Shown here in pieces: positions 57,526 through 64,000 of a stretch of 64,000 nt of DNA; position 1 is the first letter of the stretch; each line of letters opens with the position of its first letter. Below the pieces are notes generated by a model. The model did no database searches and had not been told where the DNA came from. It worked only from the letters and a program-made list of their open reading frames with translations. The translations under genes and the position numbers were made by a program. The stretch covers positions 62,001 through 126,000 of the forward strand of contig NZ_WJII01000006.1 in assembly GCF_009649635.1 (NCBI RefSeq), read 5' to 3'. This DNA is from Microbacterium sp. SYP-A9085. GTDB taxonomy: Bacteria; Actinomycetota; Actinomycetes; Actinomycetales; Microbacteriaceae.

Positions 57526-58817
57526 CCGGGTGGGCGACGGTGCTGCGGGCGGCGCGCCCCGAGCGGGTCGGCCGGGTTTCGCAGGTGCGCGGGCTGAGCG
57601 TGGCGGTGCAGGGCCTGGACTGCGCGGTCGGCGACCTCGTGGCGCTCGGCGACGGGCGGCGCGCCGAGGTGGTCGCCACCGGCGACGACGGGCTGCGCTG
57701 CATGCCCCTCGCATCCGCGGTGGGCCTCACGGTGGGTGCGCCGGCGCGGCGCCTCGGCGGGCCGCTCCGCGTCCCGGTCGGACCGGAGCTGCTCGGACGC
57801 GTGATCGACGGCCTGGGCCGGCCGATCGACGGCCGCGGACCCCTGCGTGCGCGCCGTGTGAGCCTGGACCACGAGCCGCCGTCGGTCATGGGACGGGACC
57901 GCATAGCGGCGCCGCTGACCCTCGGCGTGCGCGCCATCGACACACTGACCACCGTCGGTCAGGGGCAGCGCGTGGGGCTGTTCGCCGGCTCGGGGGTCGG
58001 CAAGTCGTCGCTGCTGTCGATGATCGCGCGGGGGACGACGGCGGATGCCGCGGTGATAGCGCTCGTCGGCGAGCGCGGCCGCGAGGTGCGCGAGTTCATC
58101 GAGGACGACCTCGGCCCCGAGGGCCTGGCGCGCGCGGTGGTCGTGGTCTCGACATCCGATGAGCCGGCGATGACCCGGATGCGGGCGGCGTTCACGGCGA
58201 CCCGGATCGCGGAGGCGTTCCGCGACACCGGCGCCCACGCCGTCCTGATGATGGACTCGCTCACGCGGGTCGCGATGGCCCAGCGCGAGATCGGGCTGTC
58301 GGCCGGCGAGCCGCCCGCCACCCGCGGGTATCCGCCATCGACGTTCGCACTGCTGGCGCGGCTCCTGGAGCGGGCGGGCACGGACCGGTCCGGGTCGGTC
58401 ACCGGCATCTACACGGTGCTCGTGGACGGCGACGACCACAACGAGCCGATCGCCGACGCGGTGCGCTCGATCCTCGACGGGCACATAGTGCTCGACCGTG
58501 CGCTCGCGCTGAGCGGTCATCATCCCTCCATCGACGTGCTCGGCTCGGTGTCGCGCGTGGCGGGCAAGGTCACGACGGCCGAGCAGCGCGGCCTGGTCGC
58601 AGCGCTGCGCGCGGTGCTGGCGGCGCGGCGCGGCGCGAACGACCTCATCGATATCGGCGCGTATCAGTCCGGCGCCAACCCGCGCGTGGATGCCGCCATC
58701 GCGAACGAGCGCGCGATCGTCGACTTCCTCACCCAGCCGCTGGACCAGACGAGTCCGGCGGATGAGTCGTGGCGCCGGCTCGCGGCGCTCGTGGCGAGCT
58801 TCGGAGGTGTCGTATGA
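57522..58817 (+). CDS. fliI: Flagellum-specific ATP synthase FliI
   Basis: A 431-residue hexameric export ATPase. Walker A is F-A-G-S-G-V-G-K-S. L-M-M-D-S-L-T-R-V-A-M-A-Q-R-E-I and G-E-P-P-A-T-R-G-Y-P-P-S are diagnostic of FliI/type III ATPases. The GTG start is at 57522, overlapping fliH. It drives export of rod, hook and filament subunits. Confidence 0.96.
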   Translation: MTGWATVLRAARPERVGRVSQVRGLSVAVQGLDCAVGDLVALGDGRRAEVVATGDDGLRCMPLASAVGLTVGAPARRLGGPLRVPVGPELLGRVIDGLGRPIDGRGPLRARRVSLDHEPPSVMGRDRIAAPLTLGVRAIDTLTTVGQGQRVGLFAGSGVGKSSLLSMIARGTTADAAVIALVGERGREVREFIEDDLGPEGLARAVVVVSTSDEPAMTRMRAAFTATRIAEAFRDTGAHAVLMMDSLTRVAMAQREIGLSAGEPPATRGYPPSTFALLARLLERAGTDRSGSVTGIYTVLVDGDDHNEPIADAVRSILDGHIVLDRALALSGHHPSIDVLGSVSRVAGKVTTAEQRGLVAALRAVLAARRGANDLIDIGAYQSGANPRVDAAIANERAIVDFLTQPLDQTSPADESWRRLAALVASFGGVV

Positions 58818-59236
58818 GCCGTGCTTTTTCCCTTGCGGGGCTGCTGCGGGTGCGGAGCGTGCAGGAGCGCGAGGCCGCGCAGCGGCTGTCGCGGGCGGCC
58901 GTGGAGGCCAGCCAGACGCAGGCGCGCGACCGGCACCTGCGGGCGGCGCTCGGCGATGCCGGATCGGGCCCGCAGGACGGCCGCACGCTGGCCGCCCTCG
59001 CGGCATCCCGTGCCGCGGGGCGTGCACTGCTGACGGAACTGCGGGTTGTCGCGCAGCTGCAGGAGCAGACCCTCAGCGACGCGCGCGCCGTGCACGACAC
59101 GCGCCGGCGCGAGGTGCGGGGGCTGGAGAAGCTCGCGCACGCGCACCTGCTCGAGGTGCGCGCGGAAGCGCTGCGGGCCGAGCAGAAGGAGCTTGACGAG
59201 ATAGCATCCCGCACCCACCCCGGGGAGGACGCATGA
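58814..59236 (+). CDS. fliJ: Flagellar export protein FliJ
   Basis: A 140-residue coiled-coil protein (S-L-A-G-L-L-R-V-R-S-V-Q-E-R-E-A-A-Q-R-L, then long Ala/Arg/Leu/Glu helices). It fits the FliJ stalk that sits in the FliI ring. The start overlaps fliI by four bases. Sequence conservation is low, as usual, and position supports the call. Confidence 0.87.
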   Translation: MSRAFSLAGLLRVRSVQEREAAQRLSRAAVEASQTQARDRHLRAALGDAGSGPQDGRTLAALAASRAAGRALLTELRVVAQLQEQTLSDARAVHDTRRREVRGLEKLAHAHLLEVRAEALRAEQKELDEIASRTHPGEDA

Positions 59237-59291
59237 CGTCTCGTGGCGCGGCCCTCGGCCCGGCCGAGGGGATCGGCCGAGGCGAGGACGT

Positions 59292-59558
59292 AAAGGGCGG
59301 GTTCGGCCCTCGGCTCGGCCATTCTCCTCGGCTCGGGCGAGGGGATGACGCCATGAGCATCGCGAACCTGCTGGCATCGGCATCCGGCGCCAGGAACCCC
59401 GCGGCCCGCGGTGGCGGGCCACGCGGCTCCGGGCCCTCGGCCCGGGCGAGGATTTCGGCCGAGGCGAGGGCGCAAAGGGCGGATTCGGCCCTCGGCTCGG
59501 CCATTCTCCTCGGCTCGGGCGAGGGGATGACGCCATGAGCATCGCGAACCTGCTGGCA
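59292..59558 (+). repeat. Near-perfect duplication of the fliK start region (182-bp shift)
   Basis: Bases 59292-59376 and 59474-59558 are identical over 85 positions except one. Each includes the leader, ATG and first codons of fliK (ATG at 59353 and 59535). The shift of 182 bases is not a multiple of three, so the upstream copy opens a short, different frame and cannot be an N-terminal extension. The flanking GGCCGAGGCGAGG is also shared. This fills the 298-base fliJ-fliK gap. Confidence 0.92.
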
Positions 59559-60857
59559 ACCCCGCCCAGCGGCGGGAAGAACACGAGCCCCGCGGGTTCG
59601 GCCGCGAAGCCCGACCACGCCACCGCGTTCGCGGACGCACTGCAGGGCATCCTCGGCATCGAGAACACCGCGCCCGAGGGCACGGTCGCGGACGGAACCG
59701 ATGCCAACCCGGGGCAGTCGGGGGATGCCGCGCCCGGCACTGTCGCAGCTGCGCTGCTTGCGCTCGGGGTGCCGGCCGACGGCACGGGGCCGGCGGCCTC
59801 CGCACAGGCGGCATCCGCCACCGAGGCTGCCACAGACGGCACCGCGGCCTTGCCCACAGCGGCTGCCGCTGTCACTGCAGCCGGCACCTCGACAGCCACC
59901 GCCATCCTGGCTGCCGCACCGGCTGTCGCCGCGGCCCACAGCGACGGCGCGACGACTCCATCCACGTCCGGGGCGTCCATACTGTTGACGACGGATGCCG
60001 CCGCATCGGGCGCAGTTTCGGGATCCGCCGCGGCATCGGGATCCGCTGGGGCATCCACCGCGGTTGCCGGACTCGCCACGGCAGCAGCATCCCCCTCCCC
60101 CGCCACCGGGACCGACACGGGCACAGCACCAGCCCCCGCCGTCCCCGCACCCAGCAGCCCAGCCGCCGCGGCGATCGGCACCCCCGCGGTAACCGCGCAC
60201 GCGGCCGCGACGACCTCGTCGTCTCCCGCGGCATCCCCGCATCCCCCAACCGACTCGGCGGCATCCGCGCACCCGGCACCAGCCACCCCAACCCCCTTCA
60301 CCAACCCGCGGATCGCGTCCGACGCAGCCCCGGCCGCCGCACCCATTCCGGCCGCCGGAGCGACTGCGCCCCCCGCCGCCCCCGCCCCGGCTGCCGCGTC
60401 CGCCGCCGCACGGCCCGCGCTCGCGCCGCAGCTGTCCGCGCCGATCGTCTCGCTCGCGCAGGCGCCGGACGGCGACCACCGCATCACGCTCACCGTGTCT
60501 CCCGAGAACCTCGGCCCGGTCACGCTGCGTGCGCACGTCGCCGACGGCACCATCCGCGTCGAGCTGCACGCTCCCACCGACGTCGGCCGCGACGCGCTGC
60601 GCGCGATTCTCACCGACCTGCGCCGCGACCTGGCGGCCGCCGCTCCCCAGGCATCCCTCACCGTCTCCACGGGCGACGCGGGCGGGGCTCCGACGGGCCA
60701 CCACGGCGCCAGCCTCGCCGGCCAGCACGGCGGCGGCCCGGGCGGGCAGCACGCCGGCCGACCCGGCGGACCCGGACCCCACCGCGACCCGCCCCGCGCG
60801 GAGCCGCCGCCGCATCCCGCCGGTGACCGCGTATCCGGAATCGACATCTTCGCCTGA
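59535..60857 (+). CDS. fliK: Flagellar hook-length control protein FliK
   Basis: A 440-residue protein. About 300 residues are Ala/Thr/Ser/Pro-rich low complexity, as expected for the molecular ruler. The C-terminal Flg_hook domain is clear: H-R-I-T-L-T-V-S-P-E-N-L-G-P-V-T-L-R, then V-E-L-H-A-P-T and R-A-I-L-T-D-L-R-R-D-L. A His/Gly-rich tail ends the protein. ATG 59535 is the downstream of two duplicated starts and the only one in frame. It switches export from hook to filament subunits. Confidence 0.92.
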   Translation: MSIANLLATPPSGGKNTSPAGSAAKPDHATAFADALQGILGIENTAPEGTVADGTDANPGQSGDAAPGTVAAALLALGVPADGTGPAASAQAASATEAATDGTAALPTAAAAVTAAGTSTATAILAAAPAVAAAHSDGATTPSTSGASILLTTDAAASGAVSGSAAASGSAGASTAVAGLATAAASPSPATGTDTGTAPAPAVPAPSSPAAAAIGTPAVTAHAAATTSSSPAASPHPPTDSAASAHPAPATPTPFTNPRIASDAAPAAAPIPAAGATAPPAAPAPAAASAAARPALAPQLSAPIVSLAQAPDGDHRITLTVSPENLGPVTLRAHVADGTIRVELHAPTDVGRDALRAILTDLRRDLAAAAPQASLTVSTGDAGGAPTGHHGASLAGQHGGGPGGQHAGRPGGPGPHRDPPRAEPPPHPAGDRVSGIDIFA

Positions 60858-60871
60858 CGCGAGAGGACACC

Positions 60872-61291
60872 ATGACCACGATCAGCCCCGTCGGCCCCTC
60901 CGGTATCTACACCGGGGGCACCGTCCCGACCACCGAGCGCAAGCAGACCCTCGACGCCGAGGTATTCCTCAAGCTGCTCGTCACGCAGCTGGCCAACCAG
61001 GACCCGAGCTCGCCGATGAACACCAACGAGATGATCTCGCAGACCACCCAGCTGGCCTCCATGGAGCAGCTCACGGCACTGTCCACCACGACGACCGAGA
61101 GCTTCGCACTCGGCATGCGCCAGGCCGCCACCGCCCTGATCGGGCAGGAGGCGCGGTACCTCGACGGCGCCGGTGTCGAACAGTCCGGCACCGTCACCGC
61201 CATCTCGTTCGCCGGCACCGTGCCGCAGGTCACGATCGGCGACGCCACCATCCCGCTCGACGCCGTGTCGGGCCTGTCCCTCCGTTCCTGA
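60872..61291 (+). CDS. flgD: Flagellar hook assembly protein FlgD
   Basis: A 139-residue hook cap protein. E-V-F-L-K-L-L-V-T-Q-L-A-N-Q-D-P-S-S-P-M-N and Q-T-T-Q-L-A-S-M-E-Q-L are the FlgD N-terminal hallmarks. The C-terminal beta domain is short (V-T-A-I-S-F-A-G, T-I-P-L-D-A-V), as in Gram-positive FlgD. GAGAGGA precedes ATG 60872. Confidence 0.94.
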   Translation: MTTISPVGPSGIYTGGTVPTTERKQTLDAEVFLKLLVTQLANQDPSSPMNTNEMISQTTQLASMEQLTALSTTTTESFALGMRQAATALIGQEARYLDGAGVEQSGTVTAISFAGTVPQVTIGDATIPLDAVSGLSLRS

Positions 61292-61311
61292 CCGCCGCAG
61301 AAAGGCACACC

Positions 61312-62472
61312 ATGCTCCGCTCCCTCTACTCGGGCATCTCGGGTCTGCGTTCGCACCAGACCATGCTGGATGTCACCGGCAACAACATCGCCAACGTCAA
61401 CACCGCCGGGTTCAAGGCCTCCGCGGTCCAGTTCCAGGACTCGCTGTCGCAGCTCGTGCGCAACTCGACCCTGCCGCAGCAGGCGAACGGCGGGTCCAAC
61501 CCCGCGCAGGTGGGTCTGGGCGTGCAGGTGGCCGGGATCAACACGAACTTCGCGCAGGGTGCCGCCCAGTCCTCCGGCGTGCCGACCGACCTCATGATCG
61601 CCGGCGACGGATTCTTCATGGTGCGATCCGGTGTCGAGAACCGGTACACCCGCAACGGCGGGTTCTCGTTCGACGCGAGCGCCCGGCTCGTCACCGCCGA
61701 CGGCGCACTCGTGCAGGGATGGACGGCGCAGAACGGCGTCATCCTGCCCGGCCAGGGCGTGGGTGACATCATGCTGCCGGTGGGTGCGACCCTTCCCGCC
61801 ACCGCGACGACGGCGGCCGCGGTGACCGGCAACCTGCCGGCCGAGACCCCGGTGGGCGACCAGCTCGTCCGCGACATCCGCGTGTACGACGCACAGGGTG
61901 GCAGTGCGATGCTGCGGCTCACGTTCACCCGCACCGGGACGGGGTGGGATGTCGCGGACGGCGCCGGCGCGACCGACACGCTCACGTTCACGAACGGCCA
62001 GCTCACCGGCGGCGGCACGCTGGTGTCCGGCGGTATCACCGTCGACCTGTCCAAGGTCACCGGCTACGCCGACATCGACACCGCCGCGTTCGACAGCCAG
62101 GACGGCGAGCCCGCCGGCACGCTGCTGTCGTACGCCCTGTCTGACGACGGGAGCCTGGTCGGCACGTTCAGCAACGGCAAGACGCAGGTGCTCGCCCGCG
62201 TCGCCCTCGCGACGTTCGTCAACCCCGGGGGGCTGGAGAAAACCGGGTCCTCGCAGTACATGCCGAGCGTCAACTCCGGCCAGCCGACGATCGGCACCGC
62301 GGGTGCCGACGGCATGGGCACGATCGTCAGCGGGGCGCTGGAGATGTCCAACGTGGACCTGTCGCAGGAGTTCACGAACCTCATCGTCGCGCAACGCGGA
62401 TTCCAGGCGAACGCGCGCATCATCACGACCAGCGATGAGGTGCTGCAGGAGCTGACGAACCTCAAGCGCTGA
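61312..62472 (+). CDS. flgE: Flagellar hook protein FlgE
   Basis: A 386-residue hook subunit. M-L-R-S-L-Y-S-G-I-S-G-L-R-S-H-Q and D-V-T-G-N-N-I-A-N-V-N-T-A-G-F-K are the N-terminal axial signature. M-S-N-V-D-L-S-Q-E-F-T-N-L-I and Q-R-G-F-Q-A-N-A-R-I-I-T-T close the C-terminus. ATG 61312 follows AAAGGCACACC. It is the last gene of the flgB unit before the inserted transporter gene. Confidence 0.95.
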   Translation: MLRSLYSGISGLRSHQTMLDVTGNNIANVNTAGFKASAVQFQDSLSQLVRNSTLPQQANGGSNPAQVGLGVQVAGINTNFAQGAAQSSGVPTDLMIAGDGFFMVRSGVENRYTRNGGFSFDASARLVTADGALVQGWTAQNGVILPGQGVGDIMLPVGATLPATATTAAAVTGNLPAETPVGDQLVRDIRVYDAQGGSAMLRLTFTRTGTGWDVADGAGATDTLTFTNGQLTGGGTLVSGGITVDLSKVTGYADIDTAAFDSQDGEPAGTLLSYALSDDGSLVGTFSNGKTQVLARVALATFVNPGGLEKTGSSQYMPSVNSGQPTIGTAGADGMGTIVSGALEMSNVDLSQEFTNLIVAQRGFQANARIITTSDEVLQELTNLKR

Positions 62473-62518
62473 CGACTCGACCCCGGTGTGCCCGACGGAG
62501 GTCGTCCCGCCGTGTCGG

Positions 62519-62538
62519 GCCGCCCTGGGCCGGGCGGC
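62519..62538. terminator. Hairpin after flgE
   Basis: GCCGCCC-TGGGCC-GGGCGGC is a perfect 7-bp stem with a 6-base loop, between flgE and the convergent transporter gene. It is usable on either strand, with no T-run. Confidence 0.55.
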
Positions 62539-62571
62539 GCGGAGCGGCATGCGCCAGCGCCCGCCGGCCCT

Positions 62572-63540
62572 TCAGCGCGGTATCGTCGCGCGCGCGAGAA
62601 CCGCGCCGCGCACCCGCAGGGCCGCCGTGGCCGCCCACACGACCAGGGTCTCCGCCGCGGCCACCGCCGCGAGGGGGGCGACCGGCAGCGAGGGGAACAG
62701 GATGCCGACCTGGGCGGTTCCCAGCGCGTACACCCCGCTGGAAAACGCGGGTGGCCACGCCGGACGGCCGCGCAGACTGCGCACCCCTGCCAGGAACACC
62801 ACGCTGCCGACGGTCACGGGGACGAGGACGACTGTGGCGATCGCCCAGCAGGCGACGGCCGTGAAGGCCAGCGTCCCCTCCGACAACGTGCCTGCCAGAC
62901 TGCCCAGCACGTCCGCGGCCAGGCCCCCGCATCCCACCACGATCCACCAGGCGACTCGCGGTGCGCCGTGAAGTCCATGGCGCTGGATCCGCACCGCGCC
63001 CACAATCAACAGCGCGGCGTACCCCGCTGTGCCGGCCCACACGCACGCCCGCGCCATGACATCCAGCGCCGCAGCCCACTCCGGCCCGCACAGCGGGCGT
63101 AGCGTCCCCGCACCCGCAGCATCGGCCAGCAGCGCCGCCGGCGCTATGTACCATGCCCCGTTCACGGCACGCAGCCCCGGCCGGTCCGCGGCGACGGGGC
63201 CGACGACGACGACAAGCAGCAGCGCCGTCGTCGCCCATGTGAGCCAGACCGCGATGACGACGGTGACGCCGGGCGCGTCACCGGCCGTCAGCCCCAGGGC
63301 GATCACCGCGAGCCCCACCGGCACCGTGAAGTGCCCGAACCCGAACCGGGGCCGGAGACCGCGCACGCGCGCCAGTCCGGCGATCCCCTTCCCGGTGACC
63401 CCCAGGGCGATGACGATCGCTGTCGCCAGCAGGGGCGATCGCAGCGCGGGCAATGCGACCAGCCCCGTCAGCGCGGAAGCGGCTCCCGTCGCCATCACGG
63501 CGCCGAACGGCAGTCCGGAAGGAGTGGGCGGAAGGGGCAT
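62572..63540 (-). CDS. TDT/SLAC1-family (TehA-like) membrane transporter
   Basis: A 322-residue protein with about ten hydrophobic helices. L-P-F-G-A-V-M-A-T-G-A-A-S near the N-terminus is the family opening, and F-T-V-P-V-G-L and A-W-L-T-W recur in the helices. Relatives export tellurite-related ions, sulfite, malate or chloride. The substrate is not predictable. It lies on the opposite strand inside the flagellar locus, between flgE and flbD, where related loci usually run straight on. Confidence 0.85.
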   Translation of the reverse strand: MPLPPTPSGLPFGAVMATGAASALTGLVALPALRSPLLATAIVIALGVTGKGIAGLARVRGLRPRFGFGHFTVPVGLAVIALGLTAGDAPGVTVVIAVWLTWATTALLLVVVVGPVAADRPGLRAVNGAWYIAPAALLADAAGAGTLRPLCGPEWAAALDVMARACVWAGTAGYAALLIVGAVRIQRHGLHGAPRVAWWIVVGCGGLAADVLGSLAGTLSEGTLAFTAVACWAIATVVLVPVTVGSVVFLAGVRSLRGRPAWPPAFSSGVYALGTAQVGILFPSLPVAPLAAVAAAETLVVWAATAALRVRGAVLARATIPR

Positions 63541-63566
63541 TTGCCACCATTCTGCTCCCGTCCGGC

Positions 63567-63593
63567 TAACGCCCTGCGCAGATCGACCGACAG
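63567..63593 (+). promoter_or_regulatory. Weaker sigma-28-type promoter for flbD-motA
   Basis: TAAC (63567-63570), 15 bases, ACCGACAG (63586-63593). It agrees with the other three flagellar promoters at six of eight -10 positions and with exact spacing. It lies about 70 bases before flbD and restarts transcription after the inverted transporter gene. Confidence 0.5.
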
Positions 63594-63663
63594 TGACCCA
63601 CGACAGCCCAGGAGGGGCCGTCAGGTCCTCGCTCGCGAGGCCGGAGTTTCCAGGATGGAGCCC

Positions 63664-63891
63664 ATGATCGTCGTCACGCGCTTGAACCGTACCCGGTTCG
63701 CGGTGAACCCCGACCTGGTCGAGCGCATCCAGGCCGCCCCGGACACCACGATCACCATGATCGACGGTGCCACGTTCATCGTCACCGAAACCATGGACCA
63801 GGTGATCGAGCAGATCACGCGCTTCCGCGCCCGCGTGCTCGCCGCCGCCGTCGCGTGGCCCCTGCCGGCCCTGCCCGAAGAGGACGGCTGA
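63664..63891 (+). CDS. flbD: FlbD-family flagellar protein
   Basis: A 75-residue protein: M-I-V-V-T-R-L-N-R-T-R-F-A-V-N-P-D-L-V-E-R, later T-T-I-T-M-I-D-G-A-T-F-I-V, then E-T-M-D-Q-V-I-E. This is the small FlbD/SwrD protein found next to motA in Gram-positive flagellar loci, where it supports motor power. ATG 63664 is used. ATG 63655 is less consistent with the family N-terminus. Confidence 0.92.
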   Translation: MIVVTRLNRTRFAVNPDLVERIQAAPDTTITMIDGATFIVTETMDQVIEQITRFRARVLAAAVAWPLPALPEEDG

Positions 63892-64000
63892 TGGATCCCG
63901 CACTGCTGATCGGGCTGGTCCTCGCGTTCGGGGCGCTCCTGGCGATGGTCGGCATCGAGGGCGCGTCGGTCACCGCGCTGCTGCTGCCCGCCCCGATGGT
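63891..64000 (+). CDS. motA: Motility protein MotA, 3' truncated by window edge
   Basis: Only the first 36 codons are visible: M-D-P-A-L-L-I-G-L-V-L-A-F-G-A-L-L-A-M, a first membrane helix, then G-A-S-V-T-A-L-L-L-P-A-P. This matches the MotA N-terminus and its usual place after flbD. The start shares one base with the flbD stop (TGATG). MotA would be the proton-channel stator subunit. The call rests on context as much as on sequence. Confidence 0.8.
   Translation, partial: MDPALLIGLVLAFGALLAMVGIEGASVTALLLPAPM

Noticed and set aside
59233-59538. 101-codon frame between fliJ and fliK
   Set aside because: It is created by the duplicated fliK leader read in two frames. The sequence is Gly/Arg/Ser-rich without any family, and it ends inside the true fliK start.
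1-64000. tRNA, rRNA, insertion sequences, prophage or integrase genes
   Set aside because: None were recognised on either strand. No transposase, integrase or phage structural protein is encoded by any plausible frame.

Overview
The window is high-GC DNA (about 70%) from an actinobacterium, most likely a motile member of Microbacteriaceae close to Microbacterium. The support is the near-exclusive G/C third codon positions, the lhr-nei pair familiar from actinobacteria, GTG/TTG starts, very short intergenic gaps, a Gram-positive style flagellar locus without L- or P-ring genes, and the dense GGATGCC/GGCATCC heptamer I associate with this family. No rRNA, tRNA, CRISPR array, insertion sequence or prophage was recognised.

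Layout. 1-6.7 kb: end of an esterase, a short GreA-type factor, and the DNA-repair pair lhr-nei. 6.9-20.6 kb: a polyamine-type uptake and catabolism block, with an ABC importer (ATPase, Tat lipoprotein, two permeases), a YtcJ-type amidohydrolase, two FAD amine oxidases, a cupin, a PucR regulator, a class III aminotransferase and an aminoaldehyde dehydrogenase. 20.8-23.4 kb: an SPW-repeat membrane protein with a TetR regulator and a likely operator, a hexapeptide beta-helix protein and a LysR effector domain with no DNA-binding domain. 23.5-29.2 kb (minus strand): ECF sigma factor, small beta-domain protein, TPR-CHAT caspase-like protease and a subtilisin. This is the most likely undescribed system here. 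29.2-45.2 kb: housekeeping and accessory genes (GlgX, small alarmone synthetase, PaiB-like, NRDE, CoaBC, DUF2235, FAD hydroxylase, ManA, DUF72, M20 amidohydrolase, TRIC-type channel, DUF2231, a Csp-type copper protein, SRPBCC). 45.5-64 kb: a flagellar and chemotaxis-motor locus, from fliW-flgL-flgK-flgN (minus strand) through fliA, fliC, fliD, fliS, flgB-flgC-fliE-fliF-fliG-fliH-fliI-fliJ-fliK-flgD-flgE, then flbD and the start of motA.

How it works together. Four flagellar units carry the same upstream signal, TAAC-N15-GCCGATAG or close variants at exact spacing. This fits a sigma-28 class promoter read by the FliA encoded inside the locus. The flagellar block supplies filament, hook, rod, MS-ring/switch and export-ATPase parts. 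The catabolic block would import a polyamine and convert it by transamination or oxidation and then aldehyde dehydrogenation to a GABA-type acid, under PucR control. The CHAT/subtilisin block has its own sigma factor and looks like a self-contained stress, signalling or conflict module.

Between genes, and once inside lhr, there are several families of short palindromic or tandem repeats (20 to 85 bp). They are the main sequence structure the genes do not explain.
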